DNA of 52,591 bases, taken from positions 71,783 through 124,373 of the forward strand of contig JAFEBA010000056.1 of the NCBI GenBank assembly GCA_018266105.1, given 5' to 3'. Made by a program: the position numbers and the translations under genes. Under the pieces are notes generated by a model. The model did no database searches. It was not told where the DNA came from and worked only from the letters and a program-made list of their open reading frames with translations. Of this stretch, positions 32,563 through 41,091 are shown one piece after another. Positions within the stretch are counted from its first letter, which is position 1; every line of letters starts with the position of its first letter. This DNA comes from a bacterium (lineage in GTDB: Bacteria > Vulcanimicrobiota > Xenobia > Xenobiales > JADMJV01).

Positions 32563-33019
32563 TCAATGCGCCGGCGCGATGGGTGACCAGCCTGCCTGGC
32601 CCAAGCGCTGCCCTGAATGCTCCCGGGAATTTTTCCGCAACCCTACGCCCGTGGCGGTGGTGATCGTACCTGTGGAAAGCGGAGTCCTGACCGTACGCCG
32701 AGCCATCCCTCCACGCATAGGCCAGCTGGCTCTGCCTGGAGGGTTCGTAAACTTCGGCGAGAGCTGGCAAGAAGCCGGCTGCCGCGAGGTCCTGGAGGAA
32801 ACCAATCTGGTCATCACTCCGGAGGAATTGACGCTGCTGGAGCTGATCAGTGTGCCCGAGGGCAACCTGCTGATTTTTTGCCGGGCCCAGCCCAGACAGG
32901 CCAGCCAGATCGACCTCAGCTTCCGCAACGAAGAGGTCAGCGAGCTGGTGGTGCTAACCGGTCCCGAGGAACTTGCTTTCCCGACTCACACCCAGATGTT
33001 GGCCCGGGCCTTTACTTAG
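32549..33019 (+). CDS. Nudix hydrolase with N-terminal zinc ribbon
   Basis: ATG 32549 overlaps the end of the polymerase gene by 14 bp and has AAAGGA 8 nt upstream. The product has 156 residues. The N-terminal zinc ribbon is YCSQCAGAM...RCPECSREF (two CxxC). The Nudix box runs through GGFVNFGESWQEAGCREVLE and ends EETNL, with G, E, REVLEE all kept and Asn in place of the final Gly. The zinc-ribbon type acts on nucleoside diphosphate derivatives such as NADH, ADP-ribose or sugar nucleotides; the specificity loop is not diagnostic here. As third gene after uracil glycosylase and tRNA polymerase, it fits nucleotide-pool cleaning. Its last 8 bp overlap the convergent gene. Confidence 0.9.
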   Translation: MRYCSQCAGAMGDQPAWPKRCPECSREFFRNPTPVAVVIVPVESGVLTVRRAIPPRIGQLALPGGFVNFGESWQEAGCREVLEETNLVITPEELTLLELISVPEGNLLIFCRAQPRQASQIDLSFRNEEVSELVVLTGPEELAFPTHTQMLARAFT

Positions 33020-33569
33020 GCGCCAGCGGTTTCACCTCACCGGTAATCCAGACCTGTTGAACTCGATCCTGGGAGTCCAGGTGGAAAGTCAGTTCGCCCG
33101 GGTGACACGGAAAGACCAGGGTGCGATTCTGGTTGCGAGTCGGCTTGCCAAAGCGTGCCAACACCTCCGACCGACTGGCCATAAACCAGCTGCGACTCTT
33201 GAGGGGATCCCGAAAAGACCAGCGTCCCGTTCCCCCCTCGGCGATGACCCGACCATCCAGGAAGGTCACGTTCAAGCTCTGACCATCCCGTTCGTAGGTC
33301 CAGATGCTGGTTTCTTCGGCACTCTCGTCGACCTTGGTGGGCTTGCCCAGGGCAGCTTCTACCGCCTTATCGTCTGAACCAATGGGTACATCCGCCATAA
33401 AATACTCCGGCATCAGGATTTGGTAGCGACCGCTGCGAGTGAGGACGGGCATGGGAGTGGCGGTGACCACAGGAACTGACTGAGGGCCGGCGGGCGGGTT
33501 TGGCTTGCTCCACCAGGCGCTGGCCGAAGCCACCACCACAAGCAAGAGAGCGACATCAATTTTACGCAT
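33012..33569 (-). CDS. Secreted or membrane-anchored protein with two BamE/SmpA-like repeats
   Basis: I start at ATG 33569 (MRKIDVALLLVVVASASAWW), a short N-terminal signal or anchor helix without lipobox Cys; the frame is open upstream but lacks coding character. The product has 185 residues. After a Pro-rich spacer come two similar beta units, each with 'G.P....' openings: VEAALGKPTKVDESAEETSI...WTYERDGQSLNVTFLDGRV and EVLARFGKPTRNQNRTL...LTFHLDSQDRVQQVWITG. This is the BLIP/SmpA/BamE pattern, where a helix ending GxP is followed by beta strands W-Y...L.V.F..GrV. The true role is unknown. It overlaps the Nudix gene by 8 bp tail to tail. Confidence 0.58.
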   Translation of the reverse strand: MRKIDVALLLVVVASASAWWSKPNPPAGPQSVPVVTATPMPVLTRSGRYQILMPEYFMADVPIGSDDKAVEAALGKPTKVDESAEETSIWTYERDGQSLNVTFLDGRVIAEGGTGRWSFRDPLKSRSWFMASRSEVLARFGKPTRNQNRTLVFPCHPGELTFHLDSQDRVQQVWITGEVKPLAPK

Positions 33570-33674
33570 TCTAAGGCTATTCGCGAGCGAGGCAAAAATC
33601 TTCCCGACACTAAAGAGGCATCGAAAACTTGTTCGCCAACCATGGAGTGGAATATTCCTCAAGGAGGGCAAACC

Positions 33675-34367
33675 ATGTTGGAGACCAGACGAGCGAGACG
33701 ATTCGATTGTGACGAGGCCGTAGACTGCGAAGTCCGGGGAGCGGTGCGGGTGGCCTTTCTCAAAGACGTTTCCCTGACCGGAGCTCGCCTGCAGGGCAGC
33801 AACTTGCCGGCGGTCGGCACCCTGCTGCGACTCGCCCCCACCTTCAGCGAATGGCTTCCCTGCGGGCCTCGCGCCTGGGTTTACGCCCAGGTCGCCTGGA
33901 CCCGAGAGGGGGTCGAGGCAGGCCTGCGTTTCCTTGAACCGTCCTCAAGGCTGGCACTCAACTGGGTGGGCCGCCTCTGCCAGGGCCGCAACGAGCGCCG
34001 CAACAGTATCCGCGTGGCCACCGAGGTCTATATGGAAATCAAGGTTCCGGGAGTGCGCCGCACCTTTGAAGCCCACAGCCTGGACCTCAGCCAGGGTGGA
34101 GTGCAGGCCAGCCTCCCGGACCAGGTTTTGCGCGAAGGCAGCATCGCCAAAGTCAGTGTGTGTCTGCCCTTTACGGTTCTGGATATGCCGGCCCAGGTGG
34201 TCCGCTCGGGGGCCGATGACCGTCCCCAGCACTGCCTGCAATTCACGGCCGTGGAGTCCGAACAGGCGGATGCCCTGGGCGGGTACCTTCGTCAGGAGCT
34301 GGCTACACAAAAACGGACCCGCGCTGCGGATCCGTTCCTGGTCAAGCTATTCAACCGGGAGAAGTAA
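33675..34367 (+). CDS. Tandem PilZ-domain protein (probable c-di-GMP receptor)
   Basis: ATG 33675 lies 7 nt after AAGGAGG. The product has 230 residues with two PilZ-type barrels. The first has RRARRFDCDEAVDCEV and DVSLTGARL (RxxxR plus D-x-S-x-x-G); the second has ERRNSIRVATEVYMEI and DLSQGGVQASL. Both keep the Arg cluster and the D-S/G signature that hold cyclic di-GMP, although in the second the Arg spacing is less regular. No membrane segment or effector domain is attached, so it probably signals by protein contact. It is 106 bp from the BamE-like gene, divergent to it, and ends before a palindromic element (34381-34455). Confidence 0.8.
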   Translation: MLETRRARRFDCDEAVDCEVRGAVRVAFLKDVSLTGARLQGSNLPAVGTLLRLAPTFSEWLPCGPRAWVYAQVAWTREGVEAGLRFLEPSSRLALNWVGRLCQGRNERRNSIRVATEVYMEIKVPGVRRTFEAHSLDLSQGGVQASLPDQVLREGSIAKVSVCLPFTVLDMPAQVVRSGADDRPQHCLQFTAVESEQADALGGYLRQELATQKRTRAADPFLVKLFNREK

Positions 34368-34380
34368 GGGCTGGATCGTG

Positions 34381-34455
34381 GGAGCCTGGCCCCTTGAAAG
34401 GCTGAATCCTACTCCCAACCCGCAGAAATGCCGGCTATCCGGCCAATTTCCCTAG
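34381..34455 (-). repeat. Palindromic 3'-UTR element, copy A
   Basis: On the minus strand the element begins with the TAG stop of the coiled-coil gene (34452-34454) and extends for about 75 nt. Ends pair as GGGA...TGGCC with GGCCA...TCCC around a 3 x 3 internal loop. Inside, 34391-34416 is nearly identical to 47403-47429 in copy B (one substitution and one indel). That core includes a small hairpin CCTT-TC-AAGG and the sequence GGAGTAGGATTCA. The plus-strand PilZ gene ends 13 bp away. The element may be a structured 3' RNA or a REP-like mobile palindrome. Confidence 0.7.
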
Positions 34456-35975
34456 AATCCACCCTGCTGACGGGCCTGAATGCGCAGGGCGGTGCGTAAG
34501 CGACTCTCCACTTCTTTGCGCTGCTTTTCTTCCAACTCTTTGGCCTTGATGAGCACATCCACGCGCTCCTGTAAGCGTTCATTTTCGGTGCGCTGCTTTC
34601 GTAAGGACTCCCTCAGATCGTCGGCGCGCAACTTCCACTGCCGCAGTTCGGCTTCATCAGCACCACCACCAGAGCCGGCCGCTTTGGCCTTTTCCAGCTC
34701 CTCGCTGAGCTGCTGCTTTTCCGTCTCCAGGCGAGACTGGCTGCGCTCAAGGTTCATCAATTCCTGATTGGCGGCCTTGAGATCATTTTCCAAGAGCAAA
34801 CAACGGCGCTCCAGCCGCTCCCGGTCGGCTCCGTCCTTGCGCAGCGCTTCCAGCTCGGAGTTGGCTTCAATCAGGCGCTTTTCGGCTTCCAGATGGCGGC
34901 GTTCAGCCTCCCTGACCGCATCCTGATTGGCGCTACTCTTGGCCTGTTCCACCAAAGCCTGAAGTTCTTCTTGACGCTGATGAGCGCGCTCCAGCCTTTC
35001 TTCAAGAACTTTCAGTTCTTCATCCTGGCGGGCCTTTAAAGCCTGGACCTCAGCCTCAGCTGCGGCGATCTTACCGGCGGCCTCGTCGCGAAAGCTCTTG
35101 CACTCCTCGGCAAAGGCCCGGGCCTCGTTCTCGCTGACGCGCAGAACCTTGAGTTCACGGCGCCGCTCCACGATAGTCTCCTCGAGGTCCTCCTTGAGAA
35201 GCTCGAGTTCTTCCATTTCCAGGCGCAGGTTGCTCTCGGTTTCACGAAGCTCGTCCAGGCTGGTCTGGAGTTCGGTCACTCGAGCAGACCACTCTTCCAT
35301 TTCCGTCTCGCGCTGTTCTAGACGGCGGGCAGACTCGGCCACCTCATCCTGAAGGCTGGTGATCTGCTTGAGTTCGTCGGCGGCTTCTTGTTCAGCCCGG
35401 GTAAGTCGAGCCTGCAGCTCCCCACTGGCGGTCTGCAATTCCGCCAGTTGGCGCTGGGTCAACTCCAACTCCAGTTCACCCTCGGCCACTTTGTCCTGCA
35501 GTTCAGAACGCTCGGAATCCCAACTGCGACGCAATTGCTCGACCAGGTCACGCTCGGCCAGTAACTGGGCACGTTCCTGATCCCAGGCTTTGCGAGCCTG
35601 TTCCCATTCGGCTTGCTGGGCCTTCAGGCTGTCCAGTTCGGCCTGCAGGCCCAGTCCGCGCAGACTCGATTCACCGCTGGTATCCGGGCGTACCACCGCC
35701 AGGCCCTGGGCCACGGCCTCTTCAGCTACGGCGACTTCAGCACTCTCGACGGGGGGGGCTTCCAACACGGCTACGGCCGATTCGGTGGATTTGCCCTTCT
35801 TGGAAGCTTTCTTGCCAGCCCCTTTGGCGACCGGGGCCACCACTTCGGGTTCGGGTTGAGCCTCAGGCGCCTCCTCGATTGCGACGGGAGCGGCCTCTTC
35901 CACGACTGGCTGAGCCGGGGCCGGAGGCGCTGCTGGAGGGTTCTTTTTCTTGTTTCGGTTCGATTTGCTGGCCAT
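34452..35975 (-). CDS. Long coiled-coil protein with Ala/Pro/Lys-rich N-terminus
   Basis: The product has 507 residues. Residues 1-95 are a low-complexity tail: NRNKKKNPPAAPPAPAQPVV, then Ala/Glu/Val-rich stretches and KGAGKKASKKGKS. From about residue 110 to the end the sequence is one almost unbroken coiled coil rich in Glu, Leu, Arg and Gln with heptad spacing, close to 400 residues (some 60 nm if fully extended). There is no signal peptide or membrane helix. It could be a cytoskeletal or scaffold protein, but such sequences give no family call. The ATG at 35975 lies 113 bp inside uvrC, in another frame; no clear ribosome binding site precedes it, and no other Met occurs before the coil. 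Copy A of a palindromic element starts at its stop codon. Confidence 0.72.
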   Translation of the reverse strand: MASKSNRNKKKNPPAAPPAPAQPVVEEAAPVAIEEAPEAQPEPEVVAPVAKGAGKKASKKGKSTESAVAVLEAPPVESAEVAVAEEAVAQGLAVVRPDTSGESSLRGLGLQAELDSLKAQQAEWEQARKAWDQERAQLLAERDLVEQLRRSWDSERSELQDKVAEGELELELTQRQLAELQTASGELQARLTRAEQEAADELKQITSLQDEVAESARRLEQRETEMEEWSARVTELQTSLDELRETESNLRLEMEELELLKEDLEETIVERRRELKVLRVSENEARAFAEECKSFRDEAAGKIAAAEAEVQALKARQDEELKVLEERLERAHQRQEELQALVEQAKSSANQDAVREAERRHLEAEKRLIEANSELEALRKDGADRERLERRCLLLENDLKAANQELMNLERSQSRLETEKQQLSEELEKAKAAGSGGGADEAELRQWKLRADDLRESLRKQRTENERLQERVDVLIKAKELEEKQRKEVESRLRTALRIQARQQGGF

Positions 35976-37824
35976 GCGGGGCCATTTCGGAGGGCATTAC
36001 CACTTCGCCTGCCGGATGCAGGTACTCGAATAACTTGCGCGCTGACTTCTGCCCCATCCCCTCGACCTGAGCCAGTTCTTTCAGCGAAGCGGCGCTTAAC
36101 CTACGCAAGGAACCGAAATGTCTGAGCAAAGCCTGCTTGCGCCCTTGGCCGATGCCGGGGGCGTCATCCAGAGCGGACTGCTTGAAAGCAACCTTGCGCA
36201 CGTTCCGATGATAGGACACGGCAAAGCGATGGGTCTCATCGCGCATGTGCGTCACAGTGAGAAGGGCCCGAGAGGTACGTGCCAAAACGACGGGTTGGCT
36301 CCGGCCCGGCACAAACAACCATTCGTTTTCCTTGGCCAGACCGGCCAGGGCCACCCGGTCGCTCAGACCCAGCTCGGCCAGCACCTCGACGGCCACGCCC
36401 AGCTGACCTTTTCCCCCATCCACAATCAACAGTTCCGGCAACCCGTCGAAGCTACGGCGGTCATCCGGTGAGTGGGAGAAACGCCGGGTCAAGACTTCCC
36501 TCATCATCCGAAAATCGTCGGGAGTGTCGCCGCTTTTGATGCGAAAGCGACGATACTGATCCTTCCGCGGCAGGCCTTGCTCAAAGACCACCAGCGAACC
36601 GACCGCCTGGCGGCCCTGAAAGTTGGAGATATCCACGCACTCCATCCGCCAGGGAGCCTCAGAAAGCCCCAGCGCTTGCTGCAGTTCCTCCAGAGCCAGA
36701 CGACGTTGCTCTACCCCGCGCGAGGGCCGCAGGCTTTCTTGCTCCAGGGTCTGATTGGCATTCTTCTGGGCCAGCTCCATTAACTCTCGCTTGCTTCCGC
36801 GCTGAGGCAGGCGAACTTCAACCTTGCTACCCGACAGACTGCTCAGCCACTCGCACAAAAGCTCGTGTTCATCCGGGAGCACACTGACCAGAATGCGTCT
36901 GGGGACAAAGGTATTCTGCTGGTAATACTGCTTGAAGAAGGCCGCCATCTGCTCTCCAGGCTCGCTTCCTCCGGGCGACTCAAGCAGAAAAGAACGATGC
37001 CCCAATAACTTACCTTCGCGCACCTGCAACACCTGAGCGCAAATCAGTTCCCCGGTGGAGCTGACGGCCAGGTAGTCTTCGTTCTCGTCCCGATCCGAAA
37101 CCATCTTCTGCTTCTGCCCGGTCCGCTCCAGGTCCAGCAGCATATCGCGGATGCGCGCACAGCGCTCAAAGTTCAGGGCCTCGGCTTCACTCTCCATCTC
37201 CTGACGCAGACGCCGCAAGAGATTGTCGGAGTTGCCTTCCATATAGTCGATGGCCTGCTCCACTTGCTCGCGATAATGAGGGGCATCCACATAGCGAGTA
37301 CAGGGCGCAGTGCAAAGCCCGATGTAGTAATCCAAACAGGGACGCTTGATCTTCTTGTCCATATCCAGCGAACAAGTCCGAAGCTGGAACATCTTCTGCA
37401 AAATGGTGACAGTGCGGCGCAGCGCGCCAGCGTCCGGGAAAGGGCCGAAATAACGATTGCGAGGGTTGCGTTGGCGACGAACCACGCGCAGGCGCGGGAA
37501 TTCCTCTCCGGTCGTAACCTCCAGTAGCGGATAGCGCTTGTCATCGCGATACTTGGTATTGAAATAGGGGCGGTGCTTCTTGATCAGGTTGCACTCCAAG
37601 ATGAGTGCTTCCAGTTCAGAGTCCACCACCACCGTGTCGAAGTCTCTGACCTTGGAAACCATCCAGCGAATCTTGGGAGCGTGATCGGAGGAAGGCTGGA
37701 AATAGCTGCGCACGCGCTGACGCAAGGAGGCGGACTTGCCCACGTAAATGATGCGGCCTTTAGCGTCCTGCATCAAATACACCCCGGGCTTATCCGGGAG
37801 GAGCTTCAGTTTTTCTGCCAGCAT
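35863..37824 (-). CDS. uvrC: UvrABC system protein C (excinuclease subunit)
   Basis: The product has 653 residues. The N-terminal GIY-YIG nuclease is KPGVYLMQDAKGRIIYVGKS, cutting 3' to the lesion. A Cys-rich patch with CLDYYIGLCTAPCTRYV follows, then the UVR (UvrB-binding) motif RRLRQEMESEAEALNFERCA. The RNase H-like half that makes the 5' cut starts at about residue 380 with ECVDISNFQGRQAVGSLVVF, and continues with ELLIVDGGKGQL. Two helix-hairpin-helix motifs (DDAPGIGQGRKQALL, QVEGMGQKSARKLFEYL) close the conserved part. A 45-residue Ser/Arg/Gly-rich tail lies beyond the usual end and overlaps the next gene. It carries out nucleotide excision repair with UvrA and UvrB. It follows the S41 protease gene after 9 bp. 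Confidence 0.97.
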   Translation of the reverse strand: MLAEKLKLLPDKPGVYLMQDAKGRIIYVGKSASLRQRVRSYFQPSSDHAPKIRWMVSKVRDFDTVVVDSELEALILECNLIKKHRPYFNTKYRDDKRYPLLEVTTGEEFPRLRVVRRQRNPRNRYFGPFPDAGALRRTVTILQKMFQLRTCSLDMDKKIKRPCLDYYIGLCTAPCTRYVDAPHYREQVEQAIDYMEGNSDNLLRRLRQEMESEAEALNFERCARIRDMLLDLERTGQKQKMVSDRDENEDYLAVSSTGELICAQVLQVREGKLLGHRSFLLESPGGSEPGEQMAAFFKQYYQQNTFVPRRILVSVLPDEHELLCEWLSSLSGSKVEVRLPQRGSKRELMELAQKNANQTLEQESLRPSRGVEQRRLALEELQQALGLSEAPWRMECVDISNFQGRQAVGSLVVFEQGLPRKDQYRRFRIKSGDTPDDFRMMREVLTRRFSHSPDDRRSFDGLPELLIVDGGKGQLGVAVEVLAELGLSDRVALAGLAKENEWLFVPGRSQPVVLARTSRALLTVTHMRDETHRFAVSYHRNVRKVAFKQSALDDAPGIGQGRKQALLRHFGSLRRLSAASLKELAQVEGMGQKSARKLFEYLHPAGEVVMPSEMAPHGQQIEPKQEKEPSSSASGPGSASRGRGRSRRNRGGA

Positions 37825-37833
37825 GGGACGAGG

Positions 37834-39282
37834 CTACTTCTTCATCTCCGCCTGGAGCTCTTTGATACCCACTTGCAGGACCTTGTCTTCTTTATCGCTG
37901 CCAATCCTGGCCTCAATAGGCACTTTGACCTCGATGTCCGGCTTGATGCCCTTGCGATGAATATCTTTGCCCGAGGGGGTCAAGTAGTGGGCGACGGTAT
38001 ACTTGAAGGCGCCCCCGTCGGCCAGATGCTCTACCTGCTGGACACTGGCTTTACCGAAGGTGGTTTCCCCCACCAGCTTGGCCCGATGATGATCCTGCAA
38101 GCAACCGGCCGTGATCTCGGAGGCGCTGGCCGAGAAGCGATTGACCAGCACCACCATGGGTCCCTCAAACTGCTCACGACCCAGACTCTCGTGCTCTTCA
38201 GAACGATGGAGACGCTTGTTGACCACCGAGACCACCGTCTTGCCAGTGGGCACAAAGTGGCTGCAAATCTCGATCGCTCCGTTGATATAGCCACCCCCGT
38301 TGTTGCGCAGGTCGACGATGTATGAAGTGGCTCCCTTACCCTGAACCTTGGCGATTTCTTCCTCGAATTCACCCACGGTTTCTTCACCGAAGACATTGAT
38401 CTGAAGATAACCCACGTGAGGAGCGACAATCTTGGAGGTGACGCTGCGAACGTGGATGATGTCACGCTTGACGCTCACATCAAAACTACGCTTCTCTTTA
38501 GGGCGATAAATCGTGAGCGCGACCATGCTGCCCTGGGGACCGCGGATCTTGTTGGCCGCTTTCTCGATGTCCCAGCCTTCTGTGGGTTGGCCATCGATCT
38601 TGGCCAGCACGTCCCCGGTTTGAATCCCGGTCTTATCAGCCGGACCGTCCGGGATGGGTTGGGAAACAGTGACTCGATTCTTGTGCTCGCGGTCCAGCTC
38701 GATCATCACGCCAATACCGCTGAAGTTACCGCCCGCCATGTGCTCCTCAAAGACCCTGAACTCGCGGGGCTCCAAGACTACGCAGTAGGGGTCCTTCAGC
38801 GCCGCCAGCATACATTTGAGGGCGATATAGCCGAGCCGCTGGTGGTCGAACTTGCCGGCCACCTTGGGCTCGACTTTAGCCAGCATGTCCTTCCAGGCCT
38901 CGGTCAGCGCAGCTCGGTCCTCCAGCTTGGGGGGCAGAGCAGGAAAGTCTTTCACGTTGACCTTTTGGGTGGACAGAAACTCTTTGAGGAGTCGGTAGGA
39001 ACTGGCAAAGAGCGCCCGGTCATTGACCTCATCCAGGTATTCCTGGTGTAGCAAATCCAGGACGACGTCGAGATTGGCCAGCGAATCGCTGGCTTCTTTT
39101 GGGGTTTCCGCAGGTTGGGGAGTGGCGGACGCATCCGGCAAACCGGGAGTTTCAACCACCACCGCGGGCGGCCTGACGTACGGACTGGGAAGGTAAACCT
39201 GAGAAATCAAACCAGCGCTGACAAAGCCCAGCCCAACCAGAGTATAGCCGCCCATCAGGACGCCCAAGCGGTGAAAGTTCAT
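37834..39282 (-). CDS. S41-family C-terminal processing protease (first-downstream of a tandem pair)
   Basis: The product has 482 residues; ATG 39282 is preceded by AGGAG at 5 nt. An N-terminal membrane anchor (LGVLMGGYTLVGLGFVSAGL) leads into the periplasm. A PDZ domain (GIGVMIELDREHKNRVTVSQ, ... GIQTGDVLAKIDGQP) follows, then the S41 catalytic core. VDLRNNGGGYINGAIEI is the conserved block, Ser in FSASASEITAGCL is the nucleophile, and Lys in GETTFGKASVQQV the general base. This class trims or degrades periplasmic proteins at the C-terminus. It is a paralogue of the protease encoded directly upstream (7 bp gap), and uvrC follows after 9 bp. Confidence 0.93.
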   Translation of the reverse strand: MNFHRLGVLMGGYTLVGLGFVSAGLISQVYLPSPYVRPPAVVVETPGLPDASATPQPAETPKEASDSLANLDVVLDLLHQEYLDEVNDRALFASSYRLLKEFLSTQKVNVKDFPALPPKLEDRAALTEAWKDMLAKVEPKVAGKFDHQRLGYIALKCMLAALKDPYCVVLEPREFRVFEEHMAGGNFSGIGVMIELDREHKNRVTVSQPIPDGPADKTGIQTGDVLAKIDGQPTEGWDIEKAANKIRGPQGSMVALTIYRPKEKRSFDVSVKRDIIHVRSVTSKIVAPHVGYLQINVFGEETVGEFEEEIAKVQGKGATSYIVDLRNNGGGYINGAIEICSHFVPTGKTVVSVVNKRLHRSEEHESLGREQFEGPMVVLVNRFSASASEITAGCLQDHHRAKLVGETTFGKASVQQVEHLADGGAFKYTVAHYLTPSGKDIHRKGIKPDIEVKVPIEARIGSDKEDKVLQVGIKELQAEMKK

Positions 39283-39289
39283 ATAACTC

Positions 39290-40840
39290 CTATTGCTTCA
39301 GAAAGGGCAGTTCCAGGCGCAGCTTGCGCGAGTCACCGGGCTTTTCCAGCGTGATCTCCTCAAACAGGTGATCCTGTTCGCGCACAAATTCTCGCTTGGT
39401 GACCGAATATCCCTGGGCCTTCTGAGCGTCGATGATCTTCAGCTCATCTTCCACCGAGGCCACCACCATCGGGCCTGGAGCCTCCGCGGCCGGCTGCGCC
39501 TTGACTTCAGACACGGCGGTCGCCAGGGCGGTCTTGAACTGATCATCTTCTTCGGTGCCGACCTTCTGGATGTTCATGGAGACCTTGATGTCCGGCTCAA
39601 TTCCCAATTTATGGATGTCCTTGCCGTTGGGGGTATGGTAGTGAGCGGTGGTGACTTTCATGGCAGAGCCCTCGGTCAGGGGGAAAATCTTCTGAACGCT
39701 GCCCTTTCCGAACGTCTTGTTGCCCACCAGTTTGGCACGCGACAGGTCCTGCATGGCGCCGGCCGTGATCTCTGAAGCGCTGGCGGAATACTCATTCACC
39801 AGCATGACCAGAGGCTTGTTGGGATGAAGATTGGGGTGACTTGGATAGGGCACTTCAGCCTGCCCGCGTTCCTGAACCGTCACCACCCGGCTGCCGGTTG
39901 CCAGAAACTTGGAGCACACATCCACGGCCGCGTTGATGTAACCGCCACCGTTATTGCGCAAGTCCAGGATGTAACCCTGGGCGCCCTGCTCCTCTAGAGT
40001 GCGAATGGCGCTTTCCATCTCGTTGTTGGTATTCTCGCCGAAGACTTTAAGCTTGATGTAGCCGATCTTGGTGCCTTCCTGATCGACCATCTTGCTATTG
40101 ACGCTGCTGGTGCGGATCTGGTCGCGAGTCAGCTCGACCCAGAAAGGCTCCTGGTCGGCTCGCTTGATCAGGAGCTTAACCTTACTGCCAATCTCTCCGC
40201 GCAGCAGAGTTTGCGCCTGAGGGATGGTGGTGGTGACGGTGGGGGTGTCATCGATCTGGATGATGACGTCACGGGAGCGTAAGCCGCCGCGCATGGCCGG
40301 GGTGTCGGCCATGGGCTCGATGATGGTCAGAGCATTATTGTTCTTCTTGTCCAGCTCGATGTAGATACCCAGGCCGCCGAAGATGGTGCCGTTCATGGCC
40401 TCTTTGAGGGACTGAAACTCCTTTTTGTCCATGTAGACGGTGTAAGGGTCATCCAGGGTTTTGAGCATCCCGCGCACGGCCGCCACCTGGAGATATTCAT
40501 CCGCCAGCAGTTTCGGATGCTTGGCCGCCACCTTATAGAAGTCGGCGGTAAACTCTTTGGCGGCTTTCTCGAAATCGCCCCTGGAGTGGATCTTCTCCAG
40601 CTTCACACCGGCAAGCTTCTTCGCTTTCACGGCTGAATTCAGACCCTCCACGGCGCCATCGAAGAGCTTCTCAGAGGGAGTTTTGTAGATGTACTCCGAG
40701 CTGATCAGCGCGGTCAAGTTTTTAACGAATTCGGCGCCTCCGACCGCATCCGGGGAAGGAGGAGCGGCCAGAACGCTGTGGGAGAGGAAGAGTGCGGTGG
40801 TCAGAGTGAAAGCGACATACTTAGAGCGAGTTGCCTGCAA
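39290..40840 (-). CDS. Secreted S41-family C-terminal processing protease (upstream member of the pair)
   Basis: The product has 516 residues from TTG 40840, 6 nt after AAAGAGG. A signal peptide (VAFTLTTALFLSHSVLAA) is present and no later membrane helix is seen, so the protein is periplasmic or cleaved. PDZ (GGLGIYIELDKKNNNALTII, GGLRSRDVIIQIDD) and S41 blocks (LDLRNNGGGYINAAVDVCSK; Ser in YSASASEITAGAM; Lys in GNKTFGKGSVQKI) are complete. An extra C-terminal segment of about 90 residues distinguishes it from its paralogue. It is the first gene of the protease-protease-uvrC-coiled-coil unit; a roughly 250-bp region upstream separates it from the divergent spoVG gene. Confidence 0.93.
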   Translation of the reverse strand: MQATRSKYVAFTLTTALFLSHSVLAAPPSPDAVGGAEFVKNLTALISSEYIYKTPSEKLFDGAVEGLNSAVKAKKLAGVKLEKIHSRGDFEKAAKEFTADFYKVAAKHPKLLADEYLQVAAVRGMLKTLDDPYTVYMDKKEFQSLKEAMNGTIFGGLGIYIELDKKNNNALTIIEPMADTPAMRGGLRSRDVIIQIDDTPTVTTTIPQAQTLLRGEIGSKVKLLIKRADQEPFWVELTRDQIRTSSVNSKMVDQEGTKIGYIKLKVFGENTNNEMESAIRTLEEQGAQGYILDLRNNGGGYINAAVDVCSKFLATGSRVVTVQERGQAEVPYPSHPNLHPNKPLVMLVNEYSASASEITAGAMQDLSRAKLVGNKTFGKGSVQKIFPLTEGSAMKVTTAHYHTPNGKDIHKLGIEPDIKVSMNIQKVGTEEDDQFKTALATAVSEVKAQPAAEAPGPMVVASVEDELKIIDAQKAQGYSVTKREFVREQDHLFEEITLEKPGDSRKLRLELPFLKQ

Positions 40841-41028
40841 CGGAAACCTCTTTCGTGATAAGGAATCTAGGTGAGTTTCCTGCTGGACCTGGAAAACTCC
40901 CGCTCGGCAACAAATCGCCGGCCCTCATGGAAAGTTCCTCAACCCACGAATTTGTCTTGGTCATGAAATAAGAAAAGTAATAGTACGGCAGAACTGGTGT
41001 AAACACGTAGGATCTCGGCTGCAGTAAT

Positions 41029-41057
41029 GTCGGGCCCGTGGAGTTCGGGTGCCCGAC
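41029..41057 (+). promoter_or_regulatory. 5'-UTR hairpin upstream of spoVG
   Basis: GTCGGGC (about 41029-41035) pairs with GCCCGAC (41051-41057), and CCCG with CGGG can form a second stacked stem inside the loop. It lies about 35 nt before the start codon. No T-run follows, so it is probably a leader structure rather than a terminator. Coordinates are exact to about one base. The rest of the 40841-41091 gap shows an AT-rich patch near 40960-40985 that may hold the promoter, but no clear -35/-10 pair. Confidence 0.4.
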
Positions 41058-41091
41058 CCCCACGACGACATTACAACACACGGAGAAACAC

